A stretch of 27,022 bases of DNA from a virus, in IMG/VR virus record IMGVR_UViG_3300005617_000632, positions 1-27,022 of that record. One strand, written 5' to 3'. Positions 14,746 through 20,556 of this stretch are shown piece by piece. How positions within the stretch are numbered: the first letter of the stretch is position 1; every line of letters starts with the position of its first letter. A program made the position numbers and the translations under genes. The notes under the pieces are model-generated. The model searched no databases, had not been told where the DNA came from, and saw nothing but the letters and a program-made list of their open reading frames with translations.

Positions 14746-14915
14746 TGCAAATGATCCCGTGGGGCCAACCTGTGACCGTGCTCAAGGACCGTACCGGGAT
14801 GATCGTGTCGTGCTGGAAGATGTCGATACGGGAGCGGTTCAGGGCTTTTCTGCACGGCAAGGTGTACGTCGAATCCACTACGCAACACGTTCGGCCGTCC
14901 GTGAATGAGCCGTGA
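14745..14915 (+). CDS. Small protein (56 aa) with RER-Trp-type motif
   Basis: A 56-aa frame starts at ATG 14745, sharing one base with the preceding stop. It reads MQMIPWGQPVTVLKDRTGMI, then SCWKMSIRERFRAFLHGKVY. The SIRERFRAFLHGKVYVE stretch resembles short phage proteins with a WRER...L.G.V.V pattern that I recall as uncharacterised companions of tail genes. It overlaps the following micro-gene by 11 bases. Protein-like composition and tight start/stop coupling support it; function unknown. Confidence 0.6.
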   Translation: MQMIPWGQPVTVLKDRTGMIVSCWKMSIRERFRAFLHGKVYVESTTQHVRPSVNEP

Positions 14916-15015
14916 GCCGGAGGACCGTCTTGCTCGCAGGTGCTACGTCGCTGCTCTGATTGTCACAATTCTCGTGGTTGCATTCGCCGTATGGCTTGCC
15001 AGAGTTCTCCCATGA
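14905..15015 (+). CDS. Single-pass membrane micro-protein (36 aa)
   Basis: The frame runs from ATG 14905 to TGA 15015. After a charged N-terminus (MSREPEDRLARRCY) it forms one membrane helix (VAALIVTILVVAFAVWLARV). It ends by overlapping the start of the tailspike-like gene as ATGA. Such micro-proteins can be holin-like or regulators of secretion; there is no evidence to choose. The short length makes it uncertain, but both junctions fit the coupling style of the cassette. Confidence 0.5.
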   Translation: MSREPEDRLARRCYVAALIVTILVVAFAVWLARVLP

Positions 15016-16655
15016 GAAAATTACTTCTTCTATTGCAGTCCTTGTCGTGCGTTGCTCAATCTCCATTGCCGCAGTCTGTCTATGACGAGTTCGCCGGAAC
15101 CAACTCCGTCATCAACATGCCGCAGGGCACCTACACGCTGCCGGGGTCCGCGCCGTTGCTGCTGAAGCGGTCAGGCGTCACCGTGAATTTCAGCGGGTGC
15201 AATCTGCTGGTTAATCCTGCGGACAAGGCGAACGACGGCTTCTACCCAATCCAAGTGGCGAGCGCGACCATTACGACGAACACGTATCCGGGCGGGCCGG
15301 GTACACGCACGAAGTCGCATCTCATCGGCAGCATCTCGGAGTGCACGACGCAACTGACGATGGACCCCGCCGAGGTCGTATCGCTGACGCCAGGCGAGCG
15401 TGTGCTGATATGGGCAGGGGCAGCGCCAAGCGATCCGGTTGAACCTGCTGCTTTCATCCCGGCGACCGTGTCCAGCGTGGATTCCAGGGGCGTCATCACT
15501 TTTGCCGCACCGCTGGGAAAGCTCGTGCCGAACTACGGCTCGCTGGCGGGGATGAGCAACGCAACGACGCCATCGCTGCAATGGAAGATTGGCGCGTGGG
15601 GAAGCTGGCCGAGCGGGGCGAACTTCGCCAAGGGCTTCGGTGTCGATCACGGCTTGGAGCGATTCGTGGGCGGCATGGTGCATGACGTGACGTTCAACGA
15701 CTTGACCATGAGCCTGCAAACGGTGGCTTCCAGCAACGCGCCGAATGCAATGTGGGACGTGTCGGCCCTTGCTGTGGACGGGTTCACGCTGCGGAACTTC
15801 AATATCACAAACCCGCACGGCAACACAGTCCATTTCTGGCGCAGCTTCAATACGCTGGTAGACGGAGCCACGTTCAGCGGGCACGGCCAGAACAAGATTT
15901 GGAACACGCAGATGAGCGAAGCATTCGCGCTCACGGCATGGGGCGGCGACAGTTTGACCTACAGCAACATCACCGTGACCGGGACGGACATCGCGGCGTT
16001 CGCCACGGAAGTCGGTGCTGGTGGAATCACGGTAAACGATCTTGTTTTCGATGTGGAGTTCACCAGTGCCCGGACTTATGCTTCGTCGCCGACAATCCTT
16101 GGGTTTCACACGCCAGCAACCAAGCCCCGCATCACCAACGCCAGCCTTTACGCAGTCACGACCGGAGGAACCGCGCACGGTTATTACACATACGACCCGA
16201 TTGATTTCTACGGCGACCTGATCTTTCCAGGTTCATCGTTGACAGCGTGGTTCGATTTCGGTTCACAGAAGTTCCCGACGTTGAACGGAAGCGTAACGCT
16301 AAACAGCATCGCCTATGGGCCTGCGGTGGCACTGGCCACGAACGTCACGCTGCTGCATGGCGCTGGTTCGAGGACGTTCAAGCCGCCAGAGGGCATTTAC
16401 ACGACTGGCCGGTTCCGGGTCACGACGCTCGGTTCCGTGCGTGCGGTGGACGATACTCAAGGCGGCACGTATTCTTGGTCGGACGTACAATCGGGGGCGT
16501 GGTTGCCCGTCATGCCGAATCGCTGGCATCAGATCGGCGCAGGAGACACGGCGCTTGCGAGTTATCTGGCCAAGGGCATAAAGTTCTGGTTCAATTCGCC
16601 GAGCGTGAACGATGCGGTCGTTGAGTTCGAGTTCACGTATCTGCCACGACAATGA
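15012..16655 (+). CDS. Tailspike-like protein with right-handed beta-helix and signal peptide (547 aa)
   Basis: A signal peptide MRKLLLLLQSLSCVAQS is followed by LPQSVYDEFAGTNSVINMPQ and then a region with the rhythm of a pectate-lyase-type parallel beta-helix: short Gly/Asn-rich turns and beta strands such as FTLRNFNITNPHGNTVHFW, LVDGATFSGHGQNKIWN and LTYSNITVTGTDIAAF at about 20-25 residue spacing (residues 230-350). The N-terminal GTYTLPGSAPLLLKRSGVTV resembles the entry of phage tailspikes that degrade surface polysaccharide. The C-terminal 150 residues look like a separate beta domain. The catalytic residues are not identifiable by eye. ATG 15012 overlaps the micro-gene stop; its stop overlaps the next start, again ATGA. 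Confidence 0.75.
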   Translation: MRKLLLLLQSLSCVAQSPLPQSVYDEFAGTNSVINMPQGTYTLPGSAPLLLKRSGVTVNFSGCNLLVNPADKANDGFYPIQVASATITTNTYPGGPGTRTKSHLIGSISECTTQLTMDPAEVVSLTPGERVLIWAGAAPSDPVEPAAFIPATVSSVDSRGVITFAAPLGKLVPNYGSLAGMSNATTPSLQWKIGAWGSWPSGANFAKGFGVDHGLERFVGGMVHDVTFNDLTMSLQTVASSNAPNAMWDVSALAVDGFTLRNFNITNPHGNTVHFWRSFNTLVDGATFSGHGQNKIWNTQMSEAFALTAWGGDSLTYSNITVTGTDIAAFATEVGAGGITVNDLVFDVEFTSARTYASSPTILGFHTPATKPRITNASLYAVTTGGTAHGYYTYDPIDFYGDLIFPGSSLTAWFDFGSQKFPTLNGSVTLNSIAYGPAVALATNVTLLHGAGSRTFKPPEGIYTTGRFRVTTLGSVRAVDDTQGGTYSWSDVQSGAWLPVMPNRWHQIGAGDTALASYLAKGIKFWFNSPSVNDAVVEFEFTYLPRQ

Positions 16656-16837
16656 GCCAGCAAAACCGAGAGGACGATCCGCTGGTATCGGAACTGCGAA
16701 GCCTAGCGGAAACTGAATACCCGCTATGCCCGGAGGCGCGACTGCTGCTCGAAATGGCTGTGGATGCTCAACTCGGAAAACCAATCGACATGAATCGACT
16801 AATCCATGAGCAAACGATTCCCAAATCGCAATCGTAA
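16652..16837 (+). CDS. Small soluble protein (61 aa)
   Basis: The protein reads MSQQNREDDPLVSELRSLAE and continues with a Leu-rich helix (CPEARLLLEMAVDAQLGKPI). It is acidic and likely helical. No family is recognised. The start overlaps the tailspike stop as ATGA and the stop is 32 bases inside the following membrane gene, so it is translationally coupled to both. Confidence 0.6.
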   Translation: MSQQNREDDPLVSELRSLAETEYPLCPEARLLLEMAVDAQLGKPIDMNRLIHEQTIPKSQS

Positions 16838-17000
16838 TGCGGAGACGCCGGAGGAACTTCTGATGCCTCCAAGCCAGCGAAACCAAGCAGAGGAATGGGA
16901 AGGTCATTATGTCGGCATTTTGATCGTCGCCAGCATCGTCGTTGGCATCTTCGCACTGATTGCGATTGTCGGTTGGGGTTGGAGCCTGTACTGTCGCTGA
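16806..17000 (+). CDS. Single-pass membrane protein (64 aa)
   Basis: A polar N-terminus (MSKRFPNRNRNAETPEELLM, then PPSQRNQAEEWEGHY) precedes one strong membrane helix (VGILIVASIVVGIFALIAIV) and a short tail ending WGWSLYCR. One membrane helix with a charged N-terminal side fits an inner-membrane micro-protein. It overlaps the previous gene and ends two bases before the Fn3/CBM protein. Function unknown. Confidence 0.6.
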   Translation: MSKRFPNRNRNAETPEELLMPPSQRNQAEEWEGHYVGILIVASIVVGIFALIAIVGWGWSLYCR

Positions 17001-17002
17001 TT

Positions 17003-18016
17003 ATGCGAACACTCCTATCGCTATTGGCTCTGTGCCTGTCCTGTTCGGCGGCGACGATTCAACTGTCGTGGAACCCGAATCCGCCAGAGGAAAACGTGAC
17101 AAAATACAGCCTTTACCAATCCGTCGGAACGGCATCTTTTGGTTTGGTGCAAGACGTGTTCACGACTTCAATTCTGCTACCAGTCTCGACCAATGCGATG
17201 ACCCGGTACTTCGTAACCGCACTGAACTCCGTAGCCGAATCGCTCCCAAGCAACATCTACACGAACATCCCGGTTGTGGTCCCGCCAACGCCTCCGCAGA
17301 CGAATCTCGTCTTTGAAGCTGAAGGCGGCACCATAATGGCCCCGTTCTACATCGCTGGCGGCGGCACATTCATTCAGCAGGACGCCATGAGCGGTCTGAC
17401 CGATGGCGGGCGTGCGGCGTATCAGTTCACCATCACGAACGCCGGGGATTACGGCGTGAGCGTGTTTCTGAATGCGCCAAGCGAAGGGGCGAACTCGCTC
17501 TACATCAGCATGGACGCGCAGCCGACTGATCCGATGTCGATTTGGGACGTTCCAGTGACAATCGGCTTCCAGAACCGATTGGCAGCGTGGCGCGGCAACG
17601 GCACGTTCAACGCACCGCAATTCTCGCCGAAGCTCTGGTCGCTCACGGCGGGACTGCATACGCTGTTTATTCGCGGGCGCGAGCCGGGAGTTCAGCTTGA
17701 CCGTATAACAATCCAGAGAGCAGGCACAACGAATCCGCCTGTGCCAGTGCCGCCGTCAGCGCCACAAAACCTACGCGCCGTGAAGATCGACAATTCGCGG
17801 ATTGATCTGTCCTGGGAGTCCGACTTAGCCGCTGCCACAAAACTGGAGCGCAGCGTGAACGGCTCATCCTTTGCCGCGCTGGAAACCGTCGCCGCTGGAA
17901 CGCAACACACGTCAACGTTGGTCAGCCGCCGCAGGACGTACGCCTACCGCGCAAAGAGCGTCAACGCAGGCGGGGAGTCTGGCTGGTCGGACACCGCCAC
18001 TTACAGCACGCGATAA
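17003..18016 (+). CDS. Secreted Fn3/carbohydrate-binding module protein (337 aa)
   Basis: A signal peptide (MRTLLSLLALCLSCSA) is followed by an Fn3-type domain (residues about 20-95, IQLSWNPNPPEENVTKYSLY to YFVTALNSVAES), a central CBM6/CBM35-like beta-sandwich (residues about 110-240, VFEAEGGTIMAPFYIAGGGT, GLHTLFIRGREPGVQLDRIT), and a second Fn3 domain (about 250-335, PSAPQNLRAVKIDNSRIDLS, YRAKSVNAGGESGWSDTATY). Such modules bind polysaccharides and act as spacers in extracellular enzymes; no catalytic domain is present. In this context it may help particles or the infected cell bind glycans. The ATG at 17003 is chosen because the signal peptide follows at once. The domain set resembles bacterial secreted proteins and may have been acquired from a host. 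Confidence 0.75.
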   Translation: MRTLLSLLALCLSCSAATIQLSWNPNPPEENVTKYSLYQSVGTASFGLVQDVFTTSILLPVSTNAMTRYFVTALNSVAESLPSNIYTNIPVVVPPTPPQTNLVFEAEGGTIMAPFYIAGGGTFIQQDAMSGLTDGGRAAYQFTITNAGDYGVSVFLNAPSEGANSLYISMDAQPTDPMSIWDVPVTIGFQNRLAAWRGNGTFNAPQFSPKLWSLTAGLHTLFIRGREPGVQLDRITIQRAGTTNPPVPVPPSAPQNLRAVKIDNSRIDLSWESDLAAATKLERSVNGSSFAALETVAAGTQHTSTLVSRRRTYAYRAKSVNAGGESGWSDTATYSTR

Positions 18017-18018
18017 CC

Positions 18019-18195
18019 ATGAAACCAAAAGCAATTATATCCGTCGTTGTGTTCGTCGCGTTCACCATTGCGATTGGCACTTTGCTGGCCGACCAAGGTG
18101 GAAACGGTAAGGCTAAAGGCTATCCGAACCATGGGATTTCGTCACCGGGGCATCCGAATCATTACGCAAGCCCGCATTCGCATCATCATCCGTGA
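18019..18195 (+). CDS. Small exported or membrane protein with His-rich C-terminus (58 aa)
   Basis: The protein starts with a hydrophobic segment (MKPKAIISVVVFVAFTIAIG TLLAD) that could be a signal peptide or anchor. A Gly/Asn/His tail follows (KGYPNHGISSPGHPNHYASP ending HSHHHP). The histidines suggest metal binding or pH sensing, but this is only composition. It lies two bases after the Fn3/CBM gene and overlaps the next start as GTGA. Confidence 0.55.
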   Translation: MKPKAIISVVVFVAFTIAIGTLLADQGGNGKAKGYPNHGISSPGHPNHYASPHSHHHP

Positions 18196-18311
18196 GCCTG
18201 CTCGATTACCTTCGCGCTGCGATTTGCTGGCTGGCTGGACACCGCATTGTCGAGAAACAGGACGGCCAGAAATGGTGCACCAGATGCCGCAGATTCGTGC
18301 TTTCGCTCTGA
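18192..18311 (+). CDS. Micro-protein with Cys pair (39 aa), GTG start
   Basis: The GTG at 18192 overlaps the previous stop (GTGA). The frame reads VSLLDYLRAAICWLAGHRIV and EKQDGQKWCTRCRRFVLSL. The WCTRCRRF stretch is a Cys-x2-Cys pair as in half of a zinc ribbon. No family can be named. The protein-like composition and start/stop coupling are the only support. Confidence 0.45.
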   Translation: MSLLDYLRAAICWLAGHRIVEKQDGQKWCTRCRRFVLSL

Positions 18312-18335
18312 TTACATTTGGGGCAGTGTTAAGGG

Positions 18336-18512
18336 ATGAACGATCAAGTGACATCAGCAATCAGAAGCGTCTTGAAAGTCATCGGCGGCGCTCTTGTGAC
18401 CAAAGGCATCACCGATAGCTCAACGCTCGAAGTCATCATCGCTGGCATCATCGCGGGAATCGGCGTTGGCTGGTCGTATTTCCATCATAACACAGCGTCA
18501 ACGAAATCGTGA
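18336..18512 (+). CDS. Putative holin (Pam3-gp28-like, 58 aa)
   Basis: The protein reads MNDQVTSAIRSVLKVIGGAL, then VTKGITDSSTLEVIIAGIIA and GIGVGWSYFHH. A Gly-containing amphipathic helix, a KGITDSST turn and a second Gly-rich membrane helix ending in a Trp-Ser motif match the small holins of the Pam3-gp28 type as I recall them. Holins form lesions in the inner membrane that release endolysin. No endolysin is visible nearby, so assignment rests on the sequence pattern and on the membrane/lipoprotein genes that follow. The stop overlaps the next GTG start. Confidence 0.65.
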   Translation: MNDQVTSAIRSVLKVIGGALVTKGITDSSTLEVIIAGIIAGIGVGWSYFHHNTASTKS

Positions 18513-18778
18513 CCGGTAATCAACAGTTCATCCTCGCGCTGTTCCTTGGTCTCATAGGCGGTATCCCTCCAGCGTTGACCGCCATCGTGCTCTACAAAAA
18601 GGCTCAGGCGCAGGCAAAGATGGACGCTGAACGCGCCAAGGCGCAGTTGGCCGAAGTGCATGAAATAGTAAACAGCCGACTGGATAGGGCGCTCAACAGC
18701 ATGAAGGTGCTGGAAGAGGCGCTGCGATCGGCAGGGATCAAGATTCCGCCTACGCCCACGACGCCGGAGCCGGACTAG
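18509..18778 (+). CDS. Membrane-anchored coiled-coil protein, i-spanin-like (89 aa)
   Basis: GTG 18509 overlaps the holin stop (GTGA). The N-terminus carries one membrane helix (FILALFLGLIGGIPPALTAI), followed by a long charged coiled coil (KKAQAQAKMDAERAKAQLAE, IVNSRLDRALNSMKVLEEAL) and a Pro-rich tail. This topology matches inner-membrane spanins (Rz-type), which act after the holin to fuse inner and outer membranes. The assignment is by topology and by position behind the holin, not by family signature. Confidence 0.5.
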   Translation: MTGNQQFILALFLGLIGGIPPALTAIVLYKKAQAQAKMDAERAKAQLAEVHEIVNSRLDRALNSMKVLEEALRSAGIKIPPTPTTPEPD

Positions 18779-18872
18779 TTTTCCTTGCGCGGCTTGAATT
18801 TTTCCTAAAGACTCAGCGTCCGTGACCGCTAACCCCAACCAACTCTGCCAATAACATGAACCAGAAACGCTT

Positions 18873-19151
18873 ATGGGAAACAACGATTCCGGCGAGATTC
18901 GTCTTGCGATTCTGGAACGCGTCTTGAAAGAGATCGAGGAAAAGACGGACTTGAAGATCGGGCGTATCGTGGCTGATATTGAGAGCGAGAAAGGCACCCG
19001 CGCTCGTTTGCACGAAGAATGGAGACGGGACGTGATAAGCGTGAAAGATCGGCTATCGACAATGGAACGGCACGTCTGGATCGGCGTTGGGATCATCGGA
19101 GCGTTACAAGTCTTGGGACCAGTCATAGCGAAAATGCTGAAGCTACCATGA
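18873..19151 (+). CDS. Coiled-coil protein with C-terminal membrane helix, XhlA/holin-like (92 aa)
   Basis: The N-terminal two thirds form a charged coiled coil (RLAILERVLKEIEEKTDLKI, EWRRDVISVKDRLSTMERHV), followed by one C-terminal membrane helix (IGVGIIGALQVLGPVIAKML). This is the layout of hemolysin XhlA-type accessory holins. It is preceded by 94 bases with no gene. Its stop overlaps the lipoprotein start as ATGA. A role in lysis is inferred from topology and neighbours. Confidence 0.55.
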   Translation: MGNNDSGEIRLAILERVLKEIEEKTDLKIGRIVADIESEKGTRARLHEEWRRDVISVKDRLSTMERHVWIGVGIIGALQVLGPVIAKMLKLP

Positions 19152-19531
19152 AAACCAAAATCACCAACCTCGCGCTCATCGCCTTCGTGTGCATGAGCGT
19201 CGCTTGCCAGAGCCTTTACACCGCGACCATCACTTTGACATCGGTCGTGGACAGCGCATCGAAGGAATATGCCAACGTCTTCAATCGGGGTCTCGTTCCG
19301 CCTGACGTGGCATCGCAAGTTGCGGTGGCTCATCTTGAATACCGCCGCAGCATGGCCGTGGCTCACGACGCATTTGTCGCGGTCAAGGAAGGTCGCGAGG
19401 ATAACACCAAAGGCGCGTTTATCGCCGCACGCGAAGCCGCAAACCGATTCATCGACGTTGTGGCGCTCATCCTGACCAAAGATCAAACCGCCGATTTGAA
19501 AACCAAGTTGGCAAAAGCCTCTAAGCCTTAA
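19148..19531 (+). CDS. Lipoprotein (127 aa)
   Basis: The N-terminus is a lipoprotein signal (KITNLALIAFVCMSVAC with lipobox SVAC and Gln at +2). The mature part is alpha-helical and charged (LTSVVDSASKEYANVFNRGL, HDAFVAVKEGREDNTKGAFI, TADLKTKLAKASKP). The ATG at 19148 overlaps the preceding stop (ATGA). Outer-membrane spanins are lipoproteins, but they are usually shorter and Pro-rich, so this one might serve another role such as superinfection exclusion. Function not established. Confidence 0.6.
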   Translation: MKTKITNLALIAFVCMSVACQSLYTATITLTSVVDSASKEYANVFNRGLVPPDVASQVAVAHLEYRRSMAVAHDAFVAVKEGREDNTKGAFIAAREAANRFIDVVALILTKDQTADLKTKLAKASKP

Positions 19532-19536
19532 ATCGT

Positions 19537-19740
19537 ATGGACCCCTTAACTGTTGCCATCCTAACCGCTGTTGGCCGCGTAGGAATAGAAGCTGTGCTGG
19601 CCTTCTTGGAGAATCGCGGAGCCAGCGTGGAAGACGCCATCGCCGCATTGAAGCTCGCCAAGGACAAATCTTTGGATCAGTACATTGCAGAAGACGCCGC
19701 CGCAAAGCTCAAGGCGTTGCCAAGGTTGCCTGGGCCGTGA
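19537..19740 (+). CDS. Small helical protein (67 aa)
   Basis: The protein is short and helical: MDPLTVAILTAVGRVGIEAV, LAFLENRGASVEDAIAALKL, AKDKSLDQYIAEDAAAKLKA. The first half is mildly hydrophobic and may associate with the membrane. No family is recognised. It lies five bases after the lipoprotein gene and overlaps the next frame as GTGA. Confidence 0.55.
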   Translation: MDPLTVAILTAVGRVGIEAVLAFLENRGASVEDAIAALKLAKDKSLDQYIAEDAAAKLKALPRLPGP

Positions 19741-19856
19741 AATTCCTTGCCCGGAACAAGCATTGGCGCAAGAAGCAGCCGAACAAGTTCCGGGCGTGGA
19801 ACAAGAAATATGCGCGTAGCCACCGTTCTGCTTCTCGTTCTGGCCGGCTGCTCTAA
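19737..19856 (+). CDS. Basic micro-protein (39 aa), GTG start
   Basis: The GTG at 19737 overlaps the previous stop (GTGA). The frame reads VKFLARNKHWRKKQPNKFRA and WNKKYARSHRSASRSGRLL, about 40 percent Arg/Lys with two Trp, like small phage nucleic-acid-binding proteins. It overlaps the following lipoprotein gene by 47 bases in another frame. Its size and the overlap make it uncertain. Confidence 0.4.
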   Translation: MKFLARNKHWRKKQPNKFRAWNKKYARSHRSASRSGRLL

Positions 19857-20088
19857 GGAGCCTGCCGTTGCCCCCACGTTGACGCTGGCTGACGTTTCCG
19901 CATCCGTCCGGTCGAACTTGGCACGCGCCAAGGTTCCGACGAACAGCCAAGTCCAAGCAGCCAAGGCCCGGTTCGACATCGCTTACCGGCTCGCGCTTGA
20001 GGCGAACATGGGCGATGCGCGGTTTCCAGCTCGCGGCGACGTTGTGAAGGCGGCGGAAGAGATTGGGTATCTGACGAGGCAACCTTGA
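19810..20088 (+). CDS. Small lipoprotein (92 aa)
   Basis: A short lipoprotein signal (MRVATVLLLVLAGC, lipobox LAGC, Ser at +2) is followed by KEPAVAPTLTLADVSASVRS and then helices (VQAAKARFDIAYRLALEANM, GDVVKAAEEIGYLTRQP). Ser at +2 predicts outer-membrane sorting in enterobacterial rules, if the host is Gram-negative. It could be an outer-membrane spanin partner of the 18509 protein, or an exclusion lipoprotein. ATG 19810 is chosen because the signal begins there. Confidence 0.55.
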   Translation: MRVATVLLLVLAGCSKEPAVAPTLTLADVSASVRSNLARAKVPTNSQVQAAKARFDIAYRLALEANMGDARFPARGDVVKAAEEIGYLTRQP

Positions 20089-20136
20089 ATGAGCTACACC
20101 TTGACAAGGGTGTTTCGTTGCCATTTAATGGCTGCC

Positions 20137-20556
20137 ATGACTAAAACATTCTTGGCTTGGTGTGCTGGATTCTTCGATGGCGAGGGATGCGTGATGCTTG
20201 TTCGGAGGCAACGAACGCAAAATTATGTTGAGCATACTGTTACCGCCGTGATTGGACAAAAGCGGCAAGCCCCGCTTGTAGAGATTCAAAAACAATTTGG
20301 CGGCGTGCTTACAAAACTCACGACTTCTGGCTGCTATCAGTGGAGGGCGCATGGATCCACTGCTGAGAGTTTTTTCAAAAAAATCAGACCGCATCTTCGA
20401 TTGAAAGGGGATGAAGTTGATTGTGCATTAGAATTGCGAAAGACGGTTAAAAAGCACGGCAACAGATTGAAGGTTGGTGTGTGGGCTAAACGAGAAGAAA
20501 TATGGAAAAAGTTTCGGGCGTTCAGGGAATCGCAATATGTTCTACTTCCTTCCTGA
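20137..20556 (+). CDS. LAGIDADG homing endonuclease-like protein (139 aa)
   Basis: The N-terminus contains WCAGFFDGEGCVML, a clear LAGIDADG motif with the catalytic Asp/Glu (FFDGEG). One motif in about 140 aa predicts a homodimer. The rest has the alternating basic pattern of such enzymes (QKRQAPLVEIQKQFGGVLTK, STAESFFKKIRPHLRLKGDE, VDCALELRKTVKKHGNRLKV). These enzymes cut specific DNA sites to spread their own gene. No intron is seen, so this is a free-standing endonuclease placed directly before a methyltransferase, a common insertion place. Starts at 20089 or 20128 are alternatives; the motif normally lies near the N-terminus, so 20137 is preferred. Confidence 0.8.
   Translation: MTKTFLAWCAGFFDGEGCVMLVRRQRTQNYVEHTVTAVIGQKRQAPLVEIQKQFGGVLTKLTTSGCYQWRAHGSTAESFFKKIRPHLRLKGDEVDCALELRKTVKKHGNRLKVGVWAKREEIWKKFRAFRESQYVLLPS

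Noticed and set aside
15171-16178. Minus-strand open frame of 335 codons
   Set aside because: It is antisense to the tailspike-like gene; its Arg/His-rich composition is typical of a complement shadow.
18485-19705. Long minus-strand open frame of 406 codons
   Set aside because: It lies opposite five coupled plus-strand genes with clear membrane, coiled-coil and lipoprotein features, and has no motifs of its own.
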